Positions 1-6,319 of a stretch of DNA of 14,226 nucleotides are shown piece after piece. This stretch comes from an uncultured Bacilli bacterium (GTDB lineage Bacteria; Bacillota_I; Bacilli_A; RF39; UBA660). Below the pieces are notes generated by a model. That model was not told the DNA's origin. It did not search any database and worked only from the letters and a program-made list of their open reading frames with translations. Numbering within the stretch: the stretch's first letter is position 1; each line of letters opens with the position of its first letter. The translations under genes and the position numbers were made by a program. The stretch covers positions 1 through 14,226 of the forward strand of contig CALVVV010000033.1 of assembly GCA_944363995.1 (NCBI GenBank), written 5' to 3'.

Positions 1-44
1 TCATATAATTATGGGATTTTATCAGAATAATTGTGTAAAAAAAA

Positions 45-77
45 GTAACTATTTCACTTTAGACTGTGAATAGTTAC
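45..77. repeat. Imperfect palindrome, copy 1 of a GAATAGTTACG repeat
   Basis: GTAACTATTTCAC (45-57) pairs with GTGAATAGTTAC (66-77) around an 8-nt loop, with one unpaired base in the left arm. The right arm and the following GAA share the 14-mer TGAATAGTTACGAA with 11687-11700, and a related arm (GAATAGTTCG) occurs at 5341-5350. The stretch before it contains TATAAT at 4-9, so the hairpin could lie at the 5' part of a short transcript. No protein-coding potential was seen in the first 150 bases. Confidence 0.6.
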
Positions 78-104
78 GAATAAGCGAAAAAATATTCGTT
101 TTTT
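76..104 (+). terminator. Hairpin plus T-run upstream of dinB
   Basis: ACGAATA (76-82) and TATTCGT (93-99) form a perfect 7-bp stem around a 10-nt A-rich loop. The stem ends in six T (99-104). This looks like a weak intrinsic terminator. It could end a transcript entering from the left of the window or a short RNA starting near the TATAAT at 4-9. Confidence 0.45.
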
Positions 105-105
105 C

Positions 106-139
106 TTTACTTTAAATTTTTATTTTGTTAAAATTTAAA
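106..139 (+). promoter_or_regulatory. Putative dinB promoter overlapping a perfect inverted repeat
   Basis: TTTACT (106-111), a 17-bp spacer and TAAAAT (129-134) preceded by TGT resemble an extended -10 promoter. It would start RNA at about 141, immediately at the Shine-Dalgarno AGGTGG. The same stretch holds a perfect 10-bp inverted repeat, TTTAAATTTT (111-120) and AAAATTTAAA (130-139). The repeat could be an operator, or a hairpin next to the ribosome binding site if transcription starts further upstream. Confidence 0.4.
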
Positions 140-154
140 AAGGTGGTGACAATA

Positions 155-1339
155 ATGGAAAGAATTATTTTTCATATTGATGTTAATAATGCTTTTTTGT
201 CATGGACAGCGGTTGATTTACTTAATCAAGGTTATAAATATGATATTAGATCTTCTTATGCGGTAATTGGTGGTGATCCTAAAGCTAGACGAGGAATCGT
301 TTTAGCAAAATCTAATCCTTGTAAAAAATTAGGTATTTATACTTCGATGACACTATATGAAGCTAAAAAGAAATGTCCGATATTAAAAGTTTATCAACCT
401 AATTATAAATTTTATAAGGATATGAGTAATAAATTATTTCAATTATTAAATAAATATACACCCGATATTGAAATAGCTAGCATTGATGAATGTTACCTAG
501 ATTATGGTAAGGTTAAAAATTTATATGGTGACGAATATCAATTTGCTTTAAAATTACAAAAAGAAATTTATGAAACCTTAAAATTTACCGTCAATATTGG
601 AATAGCTAATAATAAATTATGTGCGAAAATGGCTAGTGATTTTAGTAAACCAAATAAAATTCATACTTTATATAATAACGAAATTAAAACAAAAATGTAT
701 CCCTTGCCTATAAATGAATTATTTATGATAGGTAAAAAAACAAGTGAAAAATTAATAAATTTAGGTATCAAAACAATAGGTGACTTAGCTAATTTTCCTT
801 ATGATAAATTATATCCATACTTTAAAAATCAAACTAATTTTTTGATTAATCAAGCAAAAGGAATTGATGATAGTCCTGTTGACAGCGAAGAAAATATTCC
901 CAAAGGTATTAGTAATGAAATAACTTTAGAAAGAGATATTGATAATAAAGAAAATTTATATTCTTATTTAATGAGTTTATCTGATATGGTGGGTATTAGA
1001 TTAAGAAAACAAAAAAAATATGCTTACGTTATTTGTGTTATTCTAAAAGACAATTATTTTAAAAGAAAATCACATCAACGTAAACTTGTTAACGCAACTA
1101 ATGTTACAAACGAAATTTATAAAATAGCTAAAGATATTTTAAATGAAATGTGGTGTGACGAGAAAATTAGATTAATAGGTATCAGATTAGATAAATTAGT
1201 TGATAGCGTTAATTATCAAGGATCATTATTCGATAAATCTAAAGAAAATGAAGATAAAGTGGATATTGTTATTGATAAATTAAATCAAAAATATGGTAAT
1301 AAAACAATTATTAAGGCTAGTTTAAAAAATAAATTTTAA
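155..1339 (+). CDS. dinB: Y-family DNA polymerase (DinB / Pol IV-like)
   Basis: This is a translesion DNA polymerase of the DinB/UmuC family, which copies damaged templates with low fidelity. In the 394-residue protein the palm begins at HIDVNNAF, with catalytic Asp9 and steric-gate Phe14. The second catalytic motif SIDE supplies Asp111 and Glu112. The NNKLCAKMAS stretch and a helix-hairpin-helix thumb region (about 189-225) follow, then the little-finger domain. QGSLF near residue 355 fits a beta-clamp binding motif (QxxLF). I chose ATG at 155 because AGGTGGTG (141-148) lies 6 nt upstream and because homologues start at this point; a TTG at 125 would place the ribosome site inside the gene. 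Length is slightly above that of E. coli Pol IV. The next gene, proS, has its own promoter. Assignment to the family is firm; the dinB label rather than another Y-family name is less so. Confidence 0.9.
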   Translation: MERIIFHIDVNNAFLSWTAVDLLNQGYKYDIRSSYAVIGGDPKARRGIVLAKSNPCKKLGIYTSMTLYEAKKKCPILKVYQPNYKFYKDMSNKLFQLLNKYTPDIEIASIDECYLDYGKVKNLYGDEYQFALKLQKEIYETLKFTVNIGIANNKLCAKMASDFSKPNKIHTLYNNEIKTKMYPLPINELFMIGKKTSEKLINLGIKTIGDLANFPYDKLYPYFKNQTNFLINQAKGIDDSPVDSEENIPKGISNEITLERDIDNKENLYSYLMSLSDMVGIRLRKQKKYAYVICVILKDNYFKRKSHQRKLVNATNVTNEIYKIAKDILNEMWCDEKIRLIGIRLDKLVDSVNYQGSLFDKSKENEDKVDIVIDKLNQKYGNKTIIKASLKNKF

Positions 1340-1349
1340 ATAATTTATT

Positions 1350-1378
1350 TTTAGTCTTTAGTAAAAATATGATATAAT
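1350..1378 (+). promoter_or_regulatory. proS promoter
   Basis: TATAAT (1373-1378) is preceded by TGA, giving an extended -10 element. TTTAGT (1350-1355) lies 17 bp upstream as a weak -35. The predicted leader before the ATG at 1400 is only about 15 nt, leaving no room for a T-box. Confidence 0.6.
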
Positions 1379-1399
1379 TAGGTTGTTGAGGTGATAATT

Positions 1400-3085
1400 A
1401 TGCGTTTGAGTGAAAATTTTTTCTATACATTTAGAGAAGATGTCAAAGATGAAGAAACCATAAGTGGTAATTTACTAGTAAAAAGTGGAATGGTAAAGAA
1501 AGTAAGCAATGGTATTTATATGTATATGCCCTTAGGATTAAAGGTTTTAAAAAATATAGAAACAATAATTAGAGAAGAAATGGACAAAACAAAAGCCAAT
1601 GAATTGTTAATGCCAAATTTATTACCGGAAGATGTTTATATTTCTAGTGGTAGAAGAGATAATTTTGGTAATGATATGTTTAGTTTAAAAGATCGTTATA
1701 AAAGAGATTTAGTTTTAGGTCCTACGCATGAAGAATTTTTTGTTGAAGCAGCTAAAATGAAAATAAAATCTTATAAAGATTTACCATTTAATATATATCA
1801 AATTGGTAATAAATATCGTGATGAACCACGACCAAGATACGGTTTAATTAGAGTAAGAGAATTTTTTATGAAAGATGCTTATAGTTTCGATGTTGATTTA
1901 GCTGGGTTAGATAAATCATATCAAAAAATGTTCGAAGCTTATAAAAAAATATTTGATCGGATTGGAATAGATTATCGCATAGTTACTGCTGATACAGGCG
2001 TAATGGGTGGTTTATTGAGTGAAGAATTTCAAGCTGTAACTAATATTGGTGAAGACATTTTGGTTTTATGTGATTGTGGTTATGCATCTAACATTGAAGT
2101 AAGTGAATGTGTAATTAATAAAGATAAAGTTGAAAAACCAAAAGAAAAGGAATTAGTTTATACACCTAATGCGAAAACAATTGATGAAATATCTAAATTT
2201 TTAAAACAAGATAAAAATAAATTTGTTAAAACTTTAATATATAAAATAGATGATGTTTTATATGCTTGTTTAGTTAGCGGTGATCGCGAAATTAATGAAA
2301 CAAAATTAAGAAAAATAGTAAATGGGAAAAAAATAGAATTAGCTAGTATCGAAGAAGTTGAAAAAATTACTTCCGCTAAAATTGGTTTTGCTGGGCCAAT
2401 TGATTTAGGTATTAAAATAATAATTGATAATGATATACTATATAAATATAATTATATTGTAGGAGCTAATAAAACTAATTATCACTATAAAAATGTTAAT
2501 ACTTCAGATTATATTTATGACTATGTTGGAGATATTAAAAACGTTAAAGAAAATGATATTTGTCCAAAATGTGGTAAAAAGTTATATTTTAAAAATGGCA
2601 TAGAAATAGGAAATTTATTTAAATTAGGGACTAAATATTCTAAAGCTTTAGAACTTAATTATTTAGATGAATCTAATGTCTTAAAACCTGTAGTTATGGG
2701 AAGTTATGGAATTGGTTTGGGTCGAATTATGGCAAGTGTTATAGAACAAAAAAACGACGAAAATGGTATTATTTGGCCAATTAGTATTGCGCCATTTAAA
2801 GTATGTATTGTACTAATTAATAAAGATGATGAATTACAAAAATCAATAGCTAATGCATTATATAATAATTTAATTAATAATAAAATAGATACAATTTTAG
2901 ATGACCGTGATTTAAGAGCTGGCGTAAAATTTAATGATATGGATTTAATTGGCATTCCTTATCGAATTACAGTGGGAAAAAAGGTTAAGGATAATTTAGT
3001 AGAATTAAAAATACGAGAAACTGGTCAAATTTTTGATGTTCATGTTAATGATATTGTAACTAAAATAATTGAATTAATGAAATAA
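1400..3085 (+). CDS. proS: Prolyl-tRNA synthetase
   Basis: This cytosolic class II aminoacyl-tRNA synthetase charges tRNA-Pro with proline using ATP. The 561-residue length matches the bacterial type that carries an editing insertion. Visible motifs are PTHEE near residue 108, motif 2 with RDEPRPR at about 140-146 followed by REFFMKDAYSF, and motif 3 GSYGIGLGR at about 434-442. The INS editing domain lies between motifs 2 and 3 (roughly 220-385). It is bracketed by a CDCGYASN segment and a CPKCG segment, both usual in this subfamily. The C-terminal anticodon-binding domain follows WPISIAPFK. I prefer ATG at 1400 to GTG at 1391 because GAGGTG (1388-1393) is then correctly spaced. The gene is transcribed from its own promoter. 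Confidence 0.97.
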   Translation: MRLSENFFYTFREDVKDEETISGNLLVKSGMVKKVSNGIYMYMPLGLKVLKNIETIIREEMDKTKANELLMPNLLPEDVYISSGRRDNFGNDMFSLKDRYKRDLVLGPTHEEFFVEAAKMKIKSYKDLPFNIYQIGNKYRDEPRPRYGLIRVREFFMKDAYSFDVDLAGLDKSYQKMFEAYKKIFDRIGIDYRIVTADTGVMGGLLSEEFQAVTNIGEDILVLCDCGYASNIEVSECVINKDKVEKPKEKELVYTPNAKTIDEISKFLKQDKNKFVKTLIYKIDDVLYACLVSGDREINETKLRKIVNGKKIELASIEEVEKITSAKIGFAGPIDLGIKIIIDNDILYKYNYIVGANKTNYHYKNVNTSDYIYDYVGDIKNVKENDICPKCGKKLYFKNGIEIGNLFKLGTKYSKALELNYLDESNVLKPVVMGSYGIGLGRIMASVIEQKNDENGIIWPISIAPFKVCIVLINKDDELQKSIANALYNNLINNKIDTILDDRDLRAGVKFNDMDLIGIPYRITVGKKVKDNLVELKIRETGQIFDVHVNDIVTKIIELMK

Positions 3086-3137
3086 ATTCGACATTTTTTG
3101 ACTGATTAATAGGGTATGATAATGATGGTGAAAACTT

Positions 3138-3578
3138 ATGAAGAAATATATGTTAACTATTATTATGTCTCTGTTAATCGGTTTTTTATTGTCTTTTTAT
3201 ATATTAAAAGAATATGAAAATCCAAATATTTTTCCTACTTTTAAAGAAAACGAAACAGCTTACTTAATTCAACAAGGTGTATATTCTAGTATGGAAAGTA
3301 TGCAAGAAAACACAACACATTTATCTGATTATATTTATAGTGTTATTGATAATATGTATTATGTTTATATAGGTATTTCATTAAATAGTGAAAATGTAAA
3401 TAAATTACAAAAATATTATAAAGAAAAAAATATTGATACAATTATTAAAACTACTACATTGACAGATAAACAATTAATTGAAACTTTAAAACAATATGAT
3501 ATGGTTTTAAGTAATACCACAGATGAAAATACAATAGGTGAAATTTGCAAGCAAGTCTTAAGTAAATATCAACAATAA
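3138..3578 (+). CDS. Membrane-anchored SPOR-like protein
   Basis: This is a 146-residue protein with one N-terminal membrane helix (about residues 4-22) and an extracytoplasmic remainder. The stretch from about 42 to 108 reads like a SPOR-type domain. AYLIQQGVYSS supplies the first strand, followed by a helix, then YYVYIGISLN as the central strand and a second helix (SENVNKLQKYYKEKN). The rest is helical and has no motif that I recognise. SPOR domains bind denuded septal or sporulation-septum glycan, so a cell-wall role is inferred, not shown. The gene ends 8 bp before radC, whose ribosome site overlaps its stop codon, so the two are probably cotranscribed. In Bacillus subtilis the SPOR protein gene spoIIB also lies just upstream of maf-radC, which makes a SpoIIB-like role possible. 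The ribosome site before the ATG is weak (GGTG). Confidence 0.7.
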   Translation: MKKYMLTIIMSLLIGFLLSFYILKEYENPNIFPTFKENETAYLIQQGVYSSMESMQENTTHLSDYIYSVIDNMYYVYIGISLNSENVNKLQKYYKEKNIDTIIKTTTLTDKQLIETLKQYDMVLSNTTDENTIGEICKQVLSKYQQ

Positions 3579-3586
3579 GGAGGTAT

Positions 3587-4267
3587 ATGAAAACATTAAT
3601 TAAAGATATTCCAATAAATGAACGACCAAGAGAAAGATTAATTAATTTTGGTGTAGAATATTTAAGTAATGAAGAATTATTAGCAATAATTTTAAAAACA
3701 GGAACAAAAAACTTTTCAGTTAAAATTTTAGCCAATAATATTTTAAAACAAATTGATAATATAAATGATTTAAAGAATATTAATTTAGAAAAATTAACTA
3801 AAATTAAGGGTATTGGCAAAGCCAAAGCTTGTGAAATCTTAGCAAGTATTGAATTAGGAAAAAGAATTAACAATAAAATAGGTAATATTAATCAAATTAA
3901 AGTTTTATCTTCAAGCAGTATTTATGATTATTATAAAGAAAAATTAATAGACAAAAAACAAGAATATTTTTATTGCGTTTATTTAGATACTAAAAATCAT
4001 ATTATTAAAGATAAATTGTTATTTATCGGTACAATTAATGAAAGTTTAGTCCATCCAAGAGAAATATTTAAAGAAGCTTACTTATTAAGTGCTTCAAGTA
4101 TTATTTGTGTCCATAACCATCCATCAGGAAATATTGAACCTTCACAAAATGATATAATAATGACAAAACAGTTAAAAGATATAGGACTTTTATTAGGTGT
4201 TAAAGTGTTAGATCACATAATCATTGGTAACAATAATTATTATAGTTTCAATGATAATAACCTTTGA
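3587..4267 (+). CDS. radC: RadC family JAMM-motif protein (UPF0758)
   Basis: This 226-residue protein has an N-terminal helix-hairpin-helix region (about 64-85, KIKGIGKAKA) and a C-terminal MPN/JAMM metal-binding domain. The JAMM signature is complete: Glu126 precedes H176-N-H178-P-S-G, and Asp189 follows after ten residues. The family was named for a DNA repair phenotype later attributed to another gene, so its biochemical role is unsettled; a metal-dependent hydrolase fold is all that the sequence shows. AAGGAGG (3577-3583) overlaps the upstream stop and is only 3 nt from the ATG. That spacing is short, but no better start exists and the N-terminus KDIPINERPRERL is typical of the family. 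The TGA stop overlaps the -35 element of the next promoter. Confidence 0.93.
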   Translation: MKTLIKDIPINERPRERLINFGVEYLSNEELLAIILKTGTKNFSVKILANNILKQIDNINDLKNINLEKLTKIKGIGKAKACEILASIELGKRINNKIGNINQIKVLSSSSIYDYYKEKLIDKKQEYFYCVYLDTKNHIIKDKLLFIGTINESLVHPREIFKEAYLLSASSIICVHNHPSGNIEPSQNDIIMTKQLKDIGLLLGVKVLDHIIIGNNNYYSFNDNNL

Positions 4268-4292
4268 CATTTAAAATTATATATGCTATTAT
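4264..4292 (+). promoter_or_regulatory. Strong promoter overlapping the end of radC
   Basis: TTGACA (4264-4269), a 17-bp spacer and TATTAT (4287-4292) with TGC before it make a near-consensus extended -10 promoter. The -35 element contains the radC stop codon. It should drive the membrane protein at 4340. Confidence 0.75.
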
Positions 4293-4339
4293 TTTAATTA
4301 AATAATAATAGGTTTTGGTTTAATATTTGAGGTGGTACT

Positions 4340-4966
4340 GTGAAAAAGAGTTTGATATATGCTTTAGCTTTTATTTATATTGTAATTTCACCAATAATTG
4401 TTTATTTATTTCTCAATTTATTTATGTTTAACTCTTTTATTAGTTTTCCTCTTCACTGTCTTTTTTATGTTTTTATAGTTATAAACACTTTAACTGTTAT
4501 TAAATTAATAATTAATAATGAACGTTATGGCGTTTTAGCTAATCCTTTTCGGAAAATAAGGGAATATACTAATAATGAATTAATTATTGCCGAAATCAAT
4601 AATTTAAAATCATTTAACAAAACTTTAATAATAAACAATAATTTAATTGTTATTAATGAGTCAGGAATATTTGAGTTTGCTACAATAAATAAAACAGGTA
4701 TTTTAAAAGGGGATATTCATGATTCTGAATGGACAATTAATAACAAAAAAATACCTAATCCATTTATCATTAAAGAAGATATATTTCACTACTTTATAAT
4801 TAATGGTGGTATTTCTTTTCAAGTTACTGGTGTTTGGTTGACTACTAGAAGATTTGTTTATAACACATTAGAACAAAGATTAAATAAGAAAATTTATAAT
4901 CCAGAACAAATAAACAAAATATATGATGAAATAAAATTAAAATATAGTTTCAACGATGTCAAATAA
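4340..4966 (+). CDS. Two-helix membrane protein with a degenerate NERD-like domain
   Basis: The 208-residue protein has two N-terminal membrane helices (about 6-28 and 35-57) and a cytoplasmic-looking C-terminal part. Residues about 78-185 follow the pattern of the nuclease-related domain (NERD). NNLIVINESGIFEF would match the core strand pair, a Gly-Asp/Trp segment (GDIHDSEWT) follows, and IPNPFIIK resembles the usual NP-x-Q segment. At the positions where NERD nucleases carry Asp, Glu and Lys (ID..., E-x-K) I read Asn, Ala and Ile, so the domain is probably not catalytic. The domain call is from pattern memory and is moderate. The start is GTG at 4340, behind GAGGTGG (4329-4335). The gene has its own strong promoter and is followed by rpoZ, which has another. 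No function can be assigned. Confidence 0.65.
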   Translation: MKKSLIYALAFIYIVISPIIVYLFLNLFMFNSFISFPLHCLFYVFIVINTLTVIKLIINNERYGVLANPFRKIREYTNNELIIAEINNLKSFNKTLIINNNLIVINESGIFEFATINKTGILKGDIHDSEWTINNKKIPNPFIIKEDIFHYFIINGGISFQVTGVWLTTRRFVYNTLEQRLNKKIYNPEQINKIYDEIKLKYSFNDVK

Positions 4967-4973
4967 TGTCAAA
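4956..4973. repeat. Direct repeat of ATGTCAAAT
   Basis: ATGTCAAAT occurs at 4956-4964 and again at 4966-4974, ten bases apart, across the end of the membrane protein gene. The complement TTTGACAT occurs at 4263-4270 and 5243-5250. The perfect 12-bp palindrome AAGAAATTTCTT follows at 4978-4989. Confidence 0.5.
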
Positions 4974-4987
4974 TTCTAAGAAATTTC

Positions 4988-5016
4988 TTGTAAATGTGTT
5001 ATTTTTGTTTTATTAT
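4988..5016 (+). promoter_or_regulatory. rpoZ promoter
   Basis: TTGTAA (4988-4993), a 17-bp spacer and TATTAT (5011-5016) form a plausible promoter. The expected leader is about 16 nt and consists almost only of the ribosome site. The palindrome AAGAAATTTCTT overlaps the -35 element. Confidence 0.55.
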
Positions 5017-5038
5017 TAATATAAGGAAGGTGATTAAA

Positions 5039-5233
5039 ATGATTTATCCATCTATTGATAAACTGCTTAATCAAGTAGGTTCAAAATATTTATTAGTAAA
5101 TCTTGTCGCAAAAAGAGTTCATGAGATAGAAAAAACAAACCATTACCAATTAAAAGAATATGAATATACTTCTAAAAAACCAATTGGCCGAGCATTAGAG
5201 GAAATCGCTAAAGATAAAATAAAATTAAAATAG
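5039..5233 (+). CDS. rpoZ: RNA polymerase omega subunit
   Basis: This 64-residue protein is the omega subunit, which helps fold and retain the beta-prime subunit of RNA polymerase. The N-terminus MIYPSIDKLL, the helix GSKYLLVNLVAKRVHEIE and the C-terminal KPIGRALEEIAKDKI are the three conserved segments of the family, in order. The ATG at 5039 follows GGAAGGTGA (5025-5033) with 5 nt spacing; an upstream extension of the frame to 4994 has no ribosome site and would not resemble the family. In most Bacillota rpoZ follows gmk. Here the neighbour is the NERD-like membrane protein and each gene has its own promoter. Confidence 0.93.
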   Translation: MIYPSIDKLLNQVGSKYLLVNLVAKRVHEIEKTNHYQLKEYEYTSKKPIGRALEEIAKDKIKLK

Positions 5234-5242
5234 TTGACACAG

Positions 5243-5250
5243 TTTGACAT
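5243..5250 (+). repeat. TTTGACAT copy between rpoZ and the small RNA
   Basis: TTTGACAT (5243-5250) lies one helical turn after TTGACA at 5234-5239 and 25 bp before TTGACT at 5269-5274, the -35 element of the small RNA. Neither of the first two has a good -10 at 16-18 bp. They may be regulator sites or decayed promoters. Confidence 0.4.
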
Positions 5251-5268
5251 AATGAGTAATAAAATATG

Positions 5269-5298
5269 TTGACTTGTTTATTTTTAATATATTATAAT
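5269..5298 (+). promoter_or_regulatory. Promoter of the small RNA
   Basis: TTGACT (5269-5274), an 18-bp spacer and a perfect TATAAT (5293-5298) predict a start near 5305. No open reading frame follows on the plus strand before 5768. Confidence 0.75.
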
Positions 5299-5304
5299 TA
5301 AGTT

Positions 5305-5461
5305 GTATTAAAAAGGAAAAAAGAACTATTCCCCCCTGAGGAATAGTTCGCATAAAAGAATAAAAAGGGGTTGGCTAGTGTGATACTAGCACCAATTCGA
5401 ATATTTCCGAATTGGTACTATATATACTAATTCAAAAGATTGATTTTGTCAACCTTTTTTT
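5305..5461 (+). ncRNA. Structured small RNA, family not recognised
   Basis: A transcript of about 157 nt is predicted between a good promoter and a T7 run (5455-5461). Hairpin 1 is a perfect 10-bp stem, GAACTATTCC (5323-5332) with GGAATAGTTC (5340-5349), closing a 7-nt loop CCCCTGA. After an A-rich linker, 5362-5375 can pair with 5448-5461 in a 14-bp stem containing three G-U pairs. This stem encloses GCTAGT/ACTAGC (5374-5379 with 5385-5390), the perfect 9-bp ACCAATTCG/CGAATTGGT (5391-5399 with 5408-5416), and CAAAA/TTTTG (5433-5437 with 5444-5448). The two hairpins compete for one or two base pairs with the closing stem. The 3' strand of the closing stem is also the terminator. I see no 6S, SRP, tmRNA, RNase P or known riboswitch signature. 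The C-rich loop could pair with Shine-Dalgarno sequences, as in staphylococcal UCCC-motif RNAs; that is inference. The RNA ends against the 3' end of sspI. Confidence 0.7.
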
Positions 5462-5462
5462 G

Positions 5463-5669
5463 TTATTTTAATGAATTTTTTAATGTATTTAAAATATATT
5501 CACGACTGTTTTCATCGCTGTTTTCCCATAGTACTTCAAAAAAAACACCTAAACCTGGTAATGTTATTTCATCTTTTTTGTCAAGAGAAGCTTCAATTGA
5601 AGCTTTTATTTCATCATTATTTGCTCCCTTAAAATTACTGATGATGTGTTTTCTTATATCAATATCCAT
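5463..5669 (-). CDS. sspI: Small acid-soluble spore protein SspI family
   Basis: This 68-residue protein matches the SspI family of minor small acid-soluble spore proteins. The family pattern is present throughout: MDIDIRKHIISNFKG at the start, a helix with SIEASLDKKDE, the diagnostic LPGLGVFFEVLW (residues about 37-48), and a short helical tail. SspI is made in the forespore of Bacillus under sigma G, and its exact role is unknown. The ATG at 5669 follows an AAAGGAA ribosome site. A sigma-G-like sequence lies upstream. The gene converges on the small RNA, and its stop codon abuts the T-run of that RNA. It is divergent from lemA. The gene is strong evidence of a sporulating ancestry. Confidence 0.88.
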   Translation of the reverse strand: MDIDIRKHIISNFKGANNDEIKASIEASLDKKDEITLPGLGVFFEVLWENSDENSREYILNTLKNSLK

Positions 5670-5690
5670 ATTATCAATTCCTTTCGCTTT

Positions 5691-5720
5691 TATTTTGTCT
5701 AAAAATTTTCAAAATATGTA
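5691..5720 (-). promoter_or_regulatory. Possible sigma-G-type promoter of sspI
   Basis: On the minus strand TACATA (5720-5715), a 17-bp spacer and CAAAATA (5697-5691) approximate the sigma G pattern GHATR-N18-CATNHTA, with a mismatch in each box. The distance to the ATG is about 21 nt. The call rests partly on the gene being an SspI homologue. Confidence 0.35.
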
Positions 5721-5749
5721 TTTATTTTTTATTAAAAATATTATATAAT
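5721..5749 (+). promoter_or_regulatory. lemA promoter
   Basis: TATAAT (5744-5749) sits 18 bp before the lemA start. The -35 is poor (TTTATT, 5721-5726, 17-bp spacer) and abuts the predicted sspI -35, so the two divergent promoters are back to back. Confidence 0.5.
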
Positions 5750-5767
5750 GATAGCGGAGGTTATATT

Positions 5768-6319
5768 ATGATTATATTAGTTGTAATAATCGTTATTATT
5801 GTATTAGTTTTATTATTTGTAGGAGCAACTTATAATAGTTTAATTATTTTAAGAAACAAAGTAAAAGATCAATGGTCACAAATTGATGTGTTACTAAAAA
5901 GAAGAGCAGATTTAATACCTAACTTAGTTGAAACAGTAAAAGGCTATACAAAGCATGAAAGTGAAACATTAGAAAAAGTTATAGCTGCTAGAAATCAATT
6001 TGTCGATGCTAAAACAACTGAAGAGGAAATTAAAGCCGATGGCGAGTTAACTCGAGCTTTAGGTAGACTTATGGCGGTTGCAGAAGCTTATCCCGAATTG
6101 AAAGCAAATACTAGTTTTTTAGATTTACAAGCTAATTTAAAAGATTCAGAAGATAAAATTCAATATGCTCGTCAATTTTATAATGATACAGTTTTAAATT
6201 ATAAAAATAAGTTAGAGATTTTCCCTTCAAATATCATTGCATCATTATTTAATTTTAAGCCCGAAGCATTTTATGAAATTGATGAAGCTTCTAAAGAAGC
6301 ACCAAAAGTACAATTTTAA
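5768..6319 (+). CDS. lemA: LemA family membrane protein
   Basis: This 183-residue protein has one N-terminal membrane helix (about 1-20) and then the LemA helical bundle. Conserved LemA segments are YNSLIILRNKVKDQWSQID (22-40), LLKRRADLIPNLVETVKGY (42-60), the YPELKAN stretch (108-114), and ARQFYNDTVLNYKNKLEIFP (134-153). The C-terminal FKPEAFYEI is also usual. The biochemical role of the family is unknown. LemA genes often pair with DUF2207 or TPM-domain membrane proteins, and the same pairing is seen here with the next gene. GCGGAGG (5754-5760) gives a strong ribosome site. The stop codon lies inside the first arm of a terminator hairpin. Confidence 0.95.
   Translation: MIILVVIIVIIVLVLLFVGATYNSLIILRNKVKDQWSQIDVLLKRRADLIPNLVETVKGYTKHESETLEKVIAARNQFVDAKTTEEEIKADGELTRALGRLMAVAEAYPELKANTSFLDLQANLKDSEDKIQYARQFYNDTVLNYKNKLEIFPSNIIASLFNFKPEAFYEIDEASKEAPKVQF

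Noticed and set aside
1339..1400. T-box or other leader regulation for proS
   Set aside because: The predicted promoter lies at 1350-1378, leaving about 15 nt of leader, and no T-box sequence is present.
3454..3873. Minus-strand 139-residue reading frame across the SPOR-like gene and radC
   Set aside because: It is a shadow of two well supported genes; its hydrophobic content is what antisense of AT-rich coding sequence gives.
5362..5461. Cloverleaf-like fold resembling a tRNA, with TTCGAAT as a T-loop-like sequence
   Set aside because: The arms have wrong lengths, there is no anticodon arm of normal size, no D-loop GG, no CCA-compatible acceptor end, and the 3' strand is a terminator.
5440..5748. 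Plus-strand 102-residue reading frame opposite sspI
   Set aside because: No ribosome site, no family pattern, and it is explained as the complement of sspI plus its promoter region.
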